Part shown: positions 36,176 to 44,510 of the stretch, piece by piece | Position numbering within the stretch: the stretch's first letter is position 1 | How the letters are laid out: every line of letters begins with the position of its first letter | From: Modestobacter sp. VKM Ac-2977 | GTDB lineage: Bacteria; Actinomycetota; Actinomycetes; Mycobacteriales; Geodermatophilaceae | Length of the DNA stretch: 64,000 nt | Reading direction: 5' to 3' | Assembly: GCF_026968045.1 (NCBI RefSeq) | Contig: NZ_JAPVBQ010000002.1 | Location: forward strand, 856,933 to 920,932 | The notes under the pieces: generated by a model | The model's input: the letters and a program-made list of their open reading frames with translations, nothing else | The model's database searches: none | Told to the model about the DNA's origin: nothing | Position numbers and translations under genes: made by a program

Positions 36176-36432
36176 GCGCTGACCCCCGTGGACGTGTGAT
36201 CTCGCGGCCATCCTGGGTGCGCGCAGCCACCCCTCCCAGGTCAGACAGGCCGGAGCGGTCCCCTCAGCCTCACTCGCCCCAACGCTCCCTCCCTGACCTG
36301 CAGAGACGGCCATGACCACGCTTCCGCCGCCGGCTGTCATCTCAGGTCGAACGGGCCGGAGGCGATGAGTTCCAGACCTCGGCGGCGTCCCCACCTCTGC
36401 CCGGCGGTGCACGTCGGGCGGGAGGGAACGTC

Positions 36433-36674
36433 ATGAGCGAGACGACGACGGACACCGTCACCCGGGTCGCCGCGACGATCGTGGCGGTGACGGACCTGCA
36501 GCGGGCGCTGCAGGTCTACGTGGCGCTCGGCGACGGGCGCACGAGCTGCCGGTGACGGCCGTGCTCCGCGACACGATCGGCACGCAGGCCGGCGACACCG
36601 TCGAGGTGCACCTGACCGAGCGGATCACCACAGCCCACCCCATCGGCTCACGGACGCGAGCGACGAGCGGCTGA
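36433..36674 (+). pseudogene. Decayed DUF1905-like small protein
   Basis: ATG at 36433, with GGAGGG upstream, opens 40 codons to a TGA at 36553-36555. Shifting frame by one near 36540 continues as GDGR-ELPVTAVLRDTIG, TQAGDTVEVHLTE to a TGA at 36674, resembling the end of DUF1905 domains (GRxxLPV...AGDxVEV). The N-terminal portion is shorter than the family. Probably a remnant with a one-base deletion; alternatively a 40-residue orphan peptide. Confidence 0.4.
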
Positions 36675-36693
36675 TCCCCCGACCAGCGTCGAC

Positions 36694-37080
36694 TCAGATC
36701 GGGACGACGGTGACCCGACGCTCGGCGTGCTCGACGAGTGCACTGAGGTCCTTCGGGTCGCTGGTCAGGACGACCGGGTCGGGTCGATCGGCGGCGTACG
36801 CGGCCACGATGGCGTCGGTCGCGCTGATCGTGGCGGCCCGCCCGGTCGCGGTGCGCAGCCGAGCCGCCGACCGCGCAGTCACCTCGTCGGCCGGACGGAC
36901 CTGGCAGGCACGGAGCAGTCGGTTGGCGTGGAAGTCGCGCCGAGGGTCACCCGTCAGGGCTTCGGTGAGCACCGGTGCAGGGACTTCTGCCGGCCACAGC
37001 CCCCGTTCCCGCAGGGCGATCAACCGAGCACGCTGCCCGGCCAGGCCGCTGACGCCGCCGGCATCCAGGACGAGCGTCAC
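36694..37080 (-). CDS. PIN-domain ribonuclease toxin (VapC-type)
   Basis: 128 residues from GTG 37080. PIN acidic positions are visible: Asp in MTLVLDAGGVSG, Glu in PVLTEALTGD, Asp in SATDAIVAAYA and Asp in VLTSDPKDL. VapC toxins cut tRNA or rRNA and are held inactive by the cognate antitoxin. It overlaps the upstream antitoxin gene by GTGA, the standard antitoxin-first arrangement. Confidence 0.85.
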   Translation of the reverse strand: MTLVLDAGGVSGLAGQRARLIALRERGLWPAEVPAPVLTEALTGDPRRDFHANRLLRACQVRPADEVTARSAARLRTATGRAATISATDAIVAAYAADRPDPVVLTSDPKDLSALVEHAERRVTVVPI

Positions 37081-37343
37081 GCCGACCGGGCCGGGCTCGA
37101 CCCGTCCTCCCGCTGGTCGGCGACCAGGTCACCGACCCAGACCCGGGCCGCCGCGACCTCATCCTCCGCAACCGGTCCGTGGACCCGCTCCAGATCCGCC
37201 AGGTATGCATCGAGCGCCGCCACCTTGGCACGACGATCCAGTTCCTCGGCCAGCGCAGCCGTGGTGAGCGCCGAGACGTTCAGGTCAGCAGCGCGTGCCC
37301 GCTCGAGCACCTCGTCCGGGACGGTGATGTTCACACGAGCCAT
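37077..37343 (-). CDS. Antitoxin of the VapBC-type pair (ribbon-helix-helix)
   Basis: 88 residues from ATG 37343. MARVNITVPDEVLERARAAD is a classic ribbon-helix-helix start (beta strand then helix), followed by LNVSALTTAALAEELDRR. The C-terminal acidic helix (VHGPVAEDEVAAARVWVGD) would wrap the toxin. Open frame extends far upstream in phase but that region belongs to the duplicated glycosidase end and has no matching homology. Expected to repress its own operon. Located just downstream of the 37434 palindrome on the genome. Confidence 0.82.
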   Translation of the reverse strand: MARVNITVPDEVLERARAADLNVSALTTAALAEELDRRAKVAALDAYLADLERVHGPVAEDEVAAARVWVGDLVADQREDGSSPARSA

Positions 37344-37433
37344 GCGCACAGAATACGCATCCCGCGGCCTTGTTCCGGTCGGCGTCCACAGCTGAGTCGG
37401 GCGTGGGTCTCCCCGGACAGCTGAACGCCCGAA

Positions 37434-37457
37434 GGGCCGAAGTCGCGACTTCGGCCC
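37434..37457. repeat. Second copy of the gene-end palindrome
   Basis: GGGCCGAAGTCG followed by its reverse complement, perfect over 24 bp; one base outside (AA/CC) breaks symmetry. It lies 8 bases past the stop of the truncated glycosidase copy and upstream of the VapBC pair. Confidence 0.85.
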
Positions 37458-37465
37458 CTCGGGGA

Positions 37466-38044
37466 TCAGGCCCAGCAGGGGTCGGCGGGGAGGCGGGGAT
37501 TGAGGAGGTGGGCGACCAGTGCGGTCCAGCCGGTCTGGTGGGTGGCGCCCAGACCCTCGCCGGTGTCGCCGTCGAAGAACTCGCTGAACGTCGGGTGCTC
37601 GCGCCACAGCGGTGAGTCGCTGGACTCGATCCGGTCGCCGTCGGCCGGGCGCTTGCCGTCCACCGGGCGGAACAGCCGGGTGAGGCTGTTGTCGATCAGG
37701 TCCGCGGCCTCCACCAGGGTGCACTGCGTGCCCGACCCGGTGGGGATCTCGATGGTGAACGAGTCGCCGTAGTGCCGGCCCAGCGTGCGCAGCTTGTCGG
37801 CCAGCAGCACGTTGACCGGGAACCAGACCGGTCCGCGCCAGTTGGAGTTGCCGCCGAACAGCCCGGTGCGCGACTCCCCGGGCTCGTACTCGATCGAGAC
37901 GTCGCGGCCACCGACGTTGGCGAACACCTGGCCGGTCGACTTCGACAGCGACCGGATGCCGAACGGGGAGAGGAACTCCTCGGTGTCGAACATCCGCTGC
38001 AGGATCCGCTGCAGCCGCTCCTTGCCGACCAGGGACAGCAGCAT
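37466..38044 (-). pseudogene. Duplicated 3' fragment of the MGH1-like glycosidase
   Basis: Bases 37466-38043 repeat 41269-41846 in direct orientation at a constant offset of 3803 bases. The coded 190 residues are identical except at the last few positions (LPADPCWA versus LPADPRWV) and near the junction. A fortuitous ATG at the junction gives a 192-residue open frame, but it lacks the N-terminal 700 residues and should not fold as an active enzyme. Homology ends abruptly at 38043/41846. The palindrome beyond its stop suggests this is the original chromosomal 3' end and that the full-length gene now carries the imported end; the direction is inference. Confidence 0.88.
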
Positions 38045-38348
38045 CCAAGCAGTTCACTGTGCTGGTCTGCGGCCTACCGGAGTATCCAGCAGCCAGCGCC
38101 CGCCAAGTCGCACCGAGCTCCGTCGAACGAAGATGCCAGGCAACCGACCGAGCCCACAGGCCGCCATCGTCATCGTTCACAGACATGAGTTGCCGTGAAA
38201 GCAATTGATGATCGCACGCTCGACACATCTGCCCTTGCAACGTCTACAGCAGGCGCGTCACAATCACCGAGCCTGCCAAGGCGGCCAGCGGCAGCCAGGG
38301 GCGTACCGACTTCACGTCACATCGGGACGTGCGAGGAGCCACCTGATC
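38045..38348. other. Non-coding left part of the cassette
   Basis: About 304 bases between the repeat junction and the first cargo gene. Composition is mixed and clearly less GC-rich than the flanks. It should contain the cargo promoter; no definite -35/-10 pair, inverted repeat or small gene was identified. Confidence 0.4.
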
Positions 38349-39254
38349 ATGAGTCCACCAGCAGCCGCCGGAGGAGAGCCACCGCAGGGCCCGCCGATCC
38401 CCGGAGTCCGTCAAGGATCAACGGACGTACCCGGCGAGAATTCGGACGATGCGCCACTAGCCGAGACGACAGAGGGCTCTACGGCCGCAGATCCGTCCGC
38501 AGTCAACCAGCACGAGACCCCGCCCCCCGAACCTGAACCGTTACGTCGCGACGGAGCCAGCCTACTGAAGACCGTCGCGCGTGAATTCAGAAGGACCCCT
38601 GTGGGAACTATAGGAGCCCTGGCCGCACTCATCGCCCTAATTCCGTTGACAGGATCCCTTATACGGATCGCTACCGATGACTACGTCGACATAGATCGAT
38701 CGCCGGTAAGCTTCGCGACCGGCCAGGCCAGCGTGATGAGCATGGTCTTCCCCGACTCAGCGACGGATCTAAACTCCCGTCCTTCCTTCTCGAAGGACTA
38801 CGAGGCATTCTTCGACTGGGCCGCCGACCACGGGGGCGTACCCGCGGAGGATTTTGATCTCAGCTTCACCATTCGCAGCGACAAAGACGAATCCACGCTC
38901 GTAACCGACGTTCGAGTCGTCGTGGTGAAACGAGAACCGGCGCTAGGCGGCCGTTGGATAGGCGTGGACGCAGGCGGGCAACCGCCACACCGAAGCCTGC
39001 ACGCCAACCTCGACAACACCCCGCCCACCGTGACCCGCTCTCCGGGCTGGGACTACCCACTGTCGGTGTCGAGCAGCGAGCAGGAACTGTTCACCGTGAC
39101 AGCAACAACGCAAGACTGCTACTGCCACTGGCGAGTAGAAGTGGACGTCATCGCTCCCAACGGCGAAAAGGTGACCGTTCGCGTCGATGACCACGGCGAC
39201 CCCTTCAAGGTCACGGGCACCAGTCGGGCGGGCGATCGCATGACGGTGGAGTAG
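38349..39254 (+). CDS. Cassette gene 1: single-pass membrane protein, unrecognised
   Basis: 301 residues. Residues 1-80 are hydrophilic and rich in Pro, Glu and Ser (GEPPQGPPIPG, HETPPPEPEPL), presumably cytoplasmic. A transmembrane helix spans about 85-107 (GTIGALAALIALIPLTG). The remaining 190 residues, presumably extracellular, have alternating beta-type sequence with two close cysteines (DCYCHW) and end in KVTGTSRAGDRMTVE. No family recognised. ATG 38349 has GAGGAG ten bases upstream; earlier in-frame codons have no support. GC is visibly lower than neighbours and a TTA leucine codon is used (38541), unusual here and a sign of transfer. Followed 15 bases later by gene 2, so an operon. Confidence 0.7.
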   Translation: MSPPAAAGGEPPQGPPIPGVRQGSTDVPGENSDDAPLAETTEGSTAADPSAVNQHETPPPEPEPLRRDGASLLKTVAREFRRTPVGTIGALAALIALIPLTGSLIRIATDDYVDIDRSPVSFATGQASVMSMVFPDSATDLNSRPSFSKDYEAFFDWAADHGGVPAEDFDLSFTIRSDKDESTLVTDVRVVVVKREPALGGRWIGVDAGGQPPHRSLHANLDNTPPTVTRSPGWDYPLSVSSSEQELFTVTATTQDCYCHWRVEVDVIAPNGEKVTVRVDDHGDPFKVTGTSRAGDRMTVE

Positions 39255-39269
39255 GCAGGAGGCGGCGAA

Positions 39270-41093
39270 GTGATGCATCCCCGTCTTCAACAAATCGGCC
39301 CAGTTCGGCTGGTAGCTGTCGGACTGCTCGTCATGGTGATGACACTCGCGTCCTTGGTTTTGCGTTCAGATCCGTCCGACGGCGAGGTATCCATCGACAA
39401 TACGTCGCAGGTGGCGAACGCGGAATTTGCACGCGTCGGCTTCCGCGTGGCCGAAGAGCTCGCGCGCATCGGGTCGAGCATCGGTCTCAAGTGGCACGAG
39501 GACGGCGCGACCACTTCGCTCGCCAGTGACACAGATGAGGCAAGTGTCATCGACGAACTCACCGCTCCTCAACTGAGGATTTCACGATACTCAGACGGAG
39601 CCGGTGCAGGGGATTGGGAAGACCTCACTATAACCGGCACTGCGCCGGTCGGGCTCGGTCGAGTGTGTTCGATCGCCTTGACTTTCGTCATCGACGAGTC
39701 GAGTCAGCTAACAGTCGGAAGTTTCACGGCTGACGATGTCGTCGACGCGTTCACCACAGCTTCAAGCCAGCTGACACTGGTGGCTGTCGCGATGGGTGAC
39801 AATGTGGAGTTGCGTGACGCCGCAAGCGTTCAATGGATCTCGCGTGACGCACGGCTTGGATCGTTCACGACGGAGGTCGACGGCCTGGAAGTCCCCGTCA
39901 ACGACGCCCTATCCGAACAATATGCCAGGGTAGAGCAATCGCTGATGGATTGCATCGGAGCGTCGTTTCGTGACCCTTCGTCGCAACGTAACCAAGACCT
40001 AATCGGCAGAGAGGATCGCGCGCAGAGCACGTGCCAGTCAGCCTGTCTGGTTACTGGAGTCGTAAAGGTCAACCACCCCGACTGGGGGAACATCGACCTT
40101 ATCAGTGCAATACCGCAGGACTCGGACGACCGGTCGGGATACTTAGCGGCCCTGGACAGCGCTGGCGAACTGTTGTGGAGGTACCGGGGCAACGACTTGT
40201 TGGGCTTGATTCCCGCAGCAGGGGTGCGGGATAACACGGGAAACGCATTCTTTCAATACCAGACGAGGGATCGTCTGGAGTCGCCCAACACTGGCGTCGT
40301 TGTCATCGGCCCGATCGAGGCTGGCCTCACGGATCTGGGATCCTTACCGCGCGAACCTGGGAATAGGGGCCGCTTTCCGGTCGCAAGCCTTATAGACGTC
40401 GATCGCGACTCGACTCTGGAGATTTCCGCACAGGTCTGCGACTCGAAGTGCAGTAGTCGCATGAACTATTACTGGAATGGGGGCGATTACACGCGCTCGT
40501 GGGGCAGAGACGCAGGCTCCTATGGTCCCTGGATAGCAGTTGCCGCCGACGGTCCCCTTGCTCCCGGGGCTTTCATGCACCCAACCAGAGAGGAACCCTC
40601 ACAGAACGTCGCTTCTCCCGAGCAGGCAGAGCCGTATCCTGTTGAGGCCGTCCCATGGCATCTTTACGCTTCTCTAGACTGCAGCGGAGGGACCGGTCGA
40701 GTTGTTGCCCAAGCACTTGACGTTGTGGGGCATACAGCAGCTTCCTCACACCAAGACCTGACGGGGGACGGTTATGACGAAGTCTTCGTGACGGCGGAGT
40801 GCGAACCGTGGACGTCAGGGTGGCCCCAGAAGCTGTTGGTCTTCGATGGTCGACGGTCCACAGCTGTTCCACGACTCTTGGGAGTTCTCCTCAGCGAGGA
40901 GGACGGCGTCGACGGTCGCGGCTTGCGCAACATCGGAATCGCTCGGATCAGTGGACGAGTGGTCGTTACCGAGTCCCTTGGATATGAATCCTCAGACCCC
41001 AATGCAGTCCCGTCGTGGACGGTGCGCGACCGTTTCACATGGGATGGCAGTCAATTCGTTCGCGGCGAGCGCTGGGCGGATCTGTCGGAATAG
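39270..41093 (+). CDS. Cassette gene 2: exported protein with FG-GAP/VCBS-like motifs, unrecognised
   Basis: 607 residues from GTG 39270 (AGGAGG seven bases upstream; ATG 39273 is equally possible). An N-terminal hydrophobic helix (VRLVAVGLLVMVMTLASLVL) is an uncleaved anchor or signal. The middle has several cysteines (STCQSACLVTG, VCDSKCSSRM, CSGGTG). Two stretches, VASLIDVDRDSTLEI and HQDLTGDGYDEVFV, look like FG-GAP/VCBS calcium-loop repeats, suggesting a beta-propeller surface domain. Low-GC codon use with a TTA codon at 40143. With gene 1 it may form an extracellular membrane complex. Function unknown; could be an adhesion, sensing or contact-dependent factor. Confidence 0.7.
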   Translation: MMHPRLQQIGPVRLVAVGLLVMVMTLASLVLRSDPSDGEVSIDNTSQVANAEFARVGFRVAEELARIGSSIGLKWHEDGATTSLASDTDEASVIDELTAPQLRISRYSDGAGAGDWEDLTITGTAPVGLGRVCSIALTFVIDESSQLTVGSFTADDVVDAFTTASSQLTLVAVAMGDNVELRDAASVQWISRDARLGSFTTEVDGLEVPVNDALSEQYARVEQSLMDCIGASFRDPSSQRNQDLIGREDRAQSTCQSACLVTGVVKVNHPDWGNIDLISAIPQDSDDRSGYLAALDSAGELLWRYRGNDLLGLIPAAGVRDNTGNAFFQYQTRDRLESPNTGVVVIGPIEAGLTDLGSLPREPGNRGRFPVASLIDVDRDSTLEISAQVCDSKCSSRMNYYWNGGDYTRSWGRDAGSYGPWIAVAADGPLAPGAFMHPTREEPSQNVASPEQAEPYPVEAVPWHLYASLDCSGGTGRVVAQALDVVGHTAASSHQDLTGDGYDEVFVTAECEPWTSGWPQKLLVFDGRRSTAVPRLLGVLLSEEDGVDGRGLRNIGIARISGRVVVTESLGYESSDPNAVPSWTVRDRFTWDGSQFVRGERWADLSE

Positions 41094-41268
41094 GCAACTC
41101 GACACCACACGGCCGACTACGGAGCGCGGAGCGGGATGCCACACACTCTTCTCGGGACTGCTGTGACTCACCTCTACGTCGAGTAGCTCGTGAGTCCGTC
41201 GCACGCCGTCACACATTGCACCTGGCGCGGCAACCAACGACGGCTCTTGGGGTTCGACCGCCCGGGCG

Positions 41269-43992
41269 TCAGACCCAGCGGGGGTCGGCGGGGAGGCGGG
41301 GATTGAGGAGGTGGGCGACCAGTGCGGTCCAGCCGGTCTGGTGGGTGGCGCCCAGACCCTCGCCGGTGTCGCCGTCGAAGAACTCGCTGAACGTCGGGTG
41401 CTCGCGCCACAGCGGTGAGTCGCTGGACTCGATCCGGTCGCCGTCGGCCGGGCGCTTGCCGTCCACCGGGCGGAACAGCCGGGTGAGGCTGTTGTCGATC
41501 AGGTCCGCGGCCTCCACCAGGGTGCACTGCGTGCCCGACCCGGTGGGGATCTCGATGGTGAACGAGTCGCCGTAGTGCCGGCCCAGCGTGCGCAGCTTGT
41601 CGGCCAGCAGCACGTTGACCGGGAACCAGACCGGTCCGCGCCAGTTGGAGTTGCCGCCGAACAGCCCGGTGCGCGACTCCCCGGGCTCGTACTCGATCGA
41701 GACGTCGCGGCCACCGACGTTGGCGAACACCTGGCCGGTCGACTTCGACAGCGACCGGATGCCGAACGGGGAGAGGAACTCCTCGGTGTCGAACATCCGC
41801 TGCAGGATCCGCTGCAGCCGCTCCTTGCCGACCAGTGAGAGCAGCAACCTGCGGCCCTCCGGTGCCCGCCGGCTGCGCAGCGGGCCCATCAGCTCCGGCC
41901 GGCGCTTCTGCAGCCAGCGCACCCGCTCGGCGACGTCGGGCAACCGCTCGGCGACCCAGGCCGGGATCTCGGTGGCGCCCAGGATCGGCAGCAGGCCGAC
42001 CATCGAGCGCACCCGCAGCGACTCCGTCGTCCCGTCCGGTGCGACCAGGACGTCGTAGAAGAAGCCGTCGTCCTCGTGCCACAGCGACACCTCGTGCGAA
42101 CCGAAGGCGTTCATCGCCTCGGAGATGGCGAGGAAGTGCTCGAAGAACTTGGTGACGACGCCGTCCCACGCCCGGTCGAACTGCGACAGCTCGAGGGCGA
42201 TCTTGAGCATCTGCTGGCAGTAGAACGCCATCCAGCTGGTGGCGTCCGACTGCTCCAGCCGGTAGCCGGGCGGCAGCGGTGCGGACCGGTCGAACAGCGC
42301 GATGTTGTCCATCCCGAGGAACCCGCCCTCGAAGACGTTCGACCCGTCGGCGTCCTTGCGGTTGACCCACCAGGAGAAGTTCATCAGCAGCTTGGTGAAC
42401 ACCCGGATGAGGAACTGCTGGTCGCGGTAGCCGTCGAGCCGGTAGACGTGCCAGGCCGCCCAGGCGTGCACCGGCGGGTTGACGTCACCGAACGCCCATT
42501 CGTAGGCCGGCAGCTGACCGTTGGGGTGCATCGCCCACTCGCGGCACATGAGCACGAGCTGTTCCTTGGCGAAGTCGGGGTCGACGTGCGCCAGCGGGAG
42601 CGTGTGGAAGGCGGTGTCCCACGCGGCGAACCACGGGTACTCCCACTCATCGGGCATGGAGATCACGTCGGCGAGCGCGACGTGCCGCCAGCTGGTGTTG
42701 CGCTGTCCCTTGGCCCGACGTTCCGCCGGTGCGGGGACGTCGGGGTCGCCGTCCAGCCAGCGGGCGACGTCGAAGCGGTACAGCTGCTTGGTCCAGAGCA
42801 GACCGGCGTAGGCGCGGCGGGCCACGTGCCGGTCGTCGTCGGAGAGCCCGGGGTGGATGACGCCGGCGTAGAACTCGTCGGCCTCGGCCTTCCGGAGGCC
42901 GAGGACCTCGTCGAACTGCGCACCGAACATCTGCTGCTCGGGCTCGGCCTGGGTCAGCCGGAGCTTCACGGTGACGGTCTCACCGGGCTCCACGGCGTCC
43001 CACTGGTACCAGAACGCGGCCTTCGTGCCGGTCCGGTCGGGGTTCACCGCGGACTTGTCCTCATGGACGACGCGGCGGTCGATGCCGTCCTTGGTGTACT
43101 CGCTGGCGTTGCTCTCGGCGCCGAACAGCGCGACGGCGTTGGTCTCGTTGTCGCAGCTCAGGACGTCGGGGCTGCCATCGGCGGCGAGCACCCAGCGACC
43201 GAGGTAGCCGTGCTCGGCGACGACCGCCGCGACCTCCTCGTCCTGGGCGGTGAGCGTGGGCTTGCGGTCGTCGAGGCCCCAGGACCAGGTGTTGCGGAAC
43301 CAGACCTGCGGGAGCAGGTGCAGCGGTGCGGCCTCGGGGCCGTGGTTGGTGGCGGTGACGGTGATGCAGACGTCGTCCGGGCCGGCCTTGGCGTACGTCA
43401 TCTGGACGTCGAAGAACCGGTCCTCGTCGAGCACCCCGGTGTCGGCGAGCTCGTACTCCCGCTCCAGCCGGGTGCGCTTCGCGTTCTCCTCACGGAGCTG
43501 CGCGTACGGGAACTCGGCCTGCGGGTAGCGGTAGAGCCACTGCATCCAGGAGTGCGTGGGCGTGCCGTCGGTGGGCCACCAGTGCTCCTTGGCGTCCTCG
43601 CCGTGGTTGCCCTCGCCGTTGGTCAGGCCGAACAGCCGCTCCTTGAGGACCGGGTCCTTGCCGTTCCACATGGCCACGGAGAAGTTGAGGAAGCCGTAGC
43701 GGTCGCAGATGCCACCCAGGCCGTCCTCGCCCCAGCGGTAGGTGCGGGCGACCGCGTGGTCGAAGGTGAAGGAGGCCCAGGCGTCGCCGTCGGCGGAGTA
43801 GTCCTCGCGGACGGTCCCCCACTGCCGGCCGGCCAGGTACGGCCCCCACATCCGCCAGGGAGCGGCCATGTCGGCCGACTCGGCCAGGCGCGCGTGCTCG
43901 GCGCTGCAGGGTCGGTCAGTGTCTCGGGGAGCGGGCGCCGGGTCCGGGTCTCGGAGCGGGGCGCCGGGATCTGCGGCAGACACGACCTCCAC
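41269..43992 (-). CDS. MGH1-like / GH63-type glycoside hydrolase (glucosidase)
   Basis: 907 residues, the usual size of bacterial MGH1-like glucosidases of clan GH-G. Conserved blocks include RQWGTVREDYSADGDAW, WRWGEDGL-type RTYRWGEDGLGGICD, SWMQWLYRYPQAEFPY, YPWFAAWDTAFHTLPLAHVD (acid-residue region of the alpha/alpha barrel), GNSNWRGPVWFPVN and HQTGWTALVAHLL at the end. Relatives act on alpha-glucosides, mannosylglycerate or glucosylglycerate, compatible-solute sugars. GTG 43992 gives the longest frame; MAAPWRMWG at 43869 is an alternative start. The last 578 bp exist twice (see 37466-38044); the carried-in end changes only the terminal residues, so the enzyme should remain active. Confidence 0.85.
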   Translation of the reverse strand: MEVVSAADPGAPLRDPDPAPAPRDTDRPCSAEHARLAESADMAAPWRMWGPYLAGRQWGTVREDYSADGDAWASFTFDHAVARTYRWGEDGLGGICDRYGFLNFSVAMWNGKDPVLKERLFGLTNGEGNHGEDAKEHWWPTDGTPTHSWMQWLYRYPQAEFPYAQLREENAKRTRLEREYELADTGVLDEDRFFDVQMTYAKAGPDDVCITVTATNHGPEAAPLHLLPQVWFRNTWSWGLDDRKPTLTAQDEEVAAVVAEHGYLGRWVLAADGSPDVLSCDNETNAVALFGAESNASEYTKDGIDRRVVHEDKSAVNPDRTGTKAAFWYQWDAVEPGETVTVKLRLTQAEPEQQMFGAQFDEVLGLRKAEADEFYAGVIHPGLSDDDRHVARRAYAGLLWTKQLYRFDVARWLDGDPDVPAPAERRAKGQRNTSWRHVALADVISMPDEWEYPWFAAWDTAFHTLPLAHVDPDFAKEQLVLMCREWAMHPNGQLPAYEWAFGDVNPPVHAWAAWHVYRLDGYRDQQFLIRVFTKLLMNFSWWVNRKDADGSNVFEGGFLGMDNIALFDRSAPLPPGYRLEQSDATSWMAFYCQQMLKIALELSQFDRAWDGVVTKFFEHFLAISEAMNAFGSHEVSLWHEDDGFFYDVLVAPDGTTESLRVRSMVGLLPILGATEIPAWVAERLPDVAERVRWLQKRRPELMGPLRSRRAPEGRRLLLSLVGKERLQRILQRMFDTEEFLSPFGIRSLSKSTGQVFANVGGRDVSIEYEPGESRTGLFGGNSNWRGPVWFPVNVLLADKLRTLGRHYGDSFTIEIPTGSGTQCTLVEAADLIDNSLTRLFRPVDGKRPADGDRIESSDSPLWREHPTFSEFFDGDTGEGLGATHQTGWTALVAHLLNPRLPADPRWV

Positions 43993-44101
43993 AGTGCCAC
44001 GGCTGGGTTGCGTGCTCGTGTCGTACGCGGCCGTCCGAGACCAGGCTCACCGCCCGGCGCCTCGCCCGTCGCTCCTGTCCCTGCCTGCGGACCACGAGGA
44101 C

Positions 44102-44131
44102 GGCAGCGGCGTCCGACCGGACGCCGCTGCC
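44102..44131 (-). terminator. Hairpin terminator after the 51-residue basic protein gene
   Basis: GGCAGCGGCGTCC (44102-44114) pairs perfectly with 44119-44131 around loop GACC, ten bases past the minus-strand stop at 44142. Confidence 0.75.
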
Positions 44132-44141
44132 GGCAGCCGGC

Positions 44142-44297
44142 TCAGTGGCGGCCGGTGCCACCCTTGCCGCCGCTGCGCTTGGCCTGGAAGTCGGCGAAGG
44201 CCTTCTTGATCTTGGCCTGGTTGTGCGGCTTGCGGGCCTCCTGGACGACCTTGGACGCGACGCCCGAGATCAGGAGCTTGCGGATCATGCCTGCCAT
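44142..44297 (-). CDS. Small basic protein (51 residues), unrecognised
   Basis: ATG 44297 is preceded by GAGGAGACCACC, a strong ribosome site, and a clean terminator follows the stop, supporting a real gene. Sequence MAGMIRKLLISGVASKVVQE then ARKPHNQAKIKKAFADFQAK and a Gly/Lys/His tail. The first 20 residues could form an amphipathic helix; overall charge is strongly positive, so membrane or nucleic-acid association is plausible. No family is recognised. It stands alone between the glycosidase and the GGDEF-EAL gene. Confidence 0.65.
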   Translation of the reverse strand: MAGMIRKLLISGVASKVVQEARKPHNQAKIKKAFADFQAKRSGGKGGTGRH

Positions 44298-44510
44298 GGT
44301 GGTCTCCTCTGTCGAAGTGGCCGCCGCACTGGTGATGCGCCGGCGCGCCTGTCGAGGGTGCCCCAGGGAGTCGGGTTCCACGCAAGGCATGCTCCCGAGA
44401 CCCGGCGCCGTCCCGTCACGCACCGCCCAGGCCGGCCGCACGGGCGCGGGCGACCGCGGCCGACCGGTCGGCGGTGCGGGGACAGTCGTCCTGCTGGCAC
44501 GCCGCTCCCG

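Larger units (their letters stand above)
37466..41846. mobile_element. Integrated cassette flanked by 578-bp direct repeats
   Basis: Two near-identical 578-bp repeats (37466-38043 and 41269-41846) bracket 3.2 kb of visibly lower GC with two unrelated genes. One repeat is the 3' end of a full-length gene and the other a 5'-truncated copy, the expected outcome of single-crossover (Campbell-type) integration of a circle carrying a gene fragment. No integrase, transposase or att-like short repeat was found inside, which argues against a standard genomic island. A tandem duplication with later replacement is an alternative. Confidence 0.65.

Noticed and set aside
37466-38044. The 192-residue frame as an independent gene
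   Set aside because: It is a direct copy of the last 190 residues of the glycosidase and its ATG arises at the duplication junction.
37344-38240. Long in-frame extension of the VapB-like antitoxin
   Set aside because: The extension is antisense-type or out-of-frame sequence of the glycosidase fragment; the RHH motif and a proper start are at 37343.
37466-41846. Integrase-type genomic island with att sites
   Set aside because: Repeats are 578 bp long and no integrase, excisionase or tRNA target is present; single-crossover integration explains the structure better.
44300-44510. Possible extra small gene between the basic peptide and the GGDEF-EAL gene
   Set aside because: No frame has both a ribosome site and protein-like composition.
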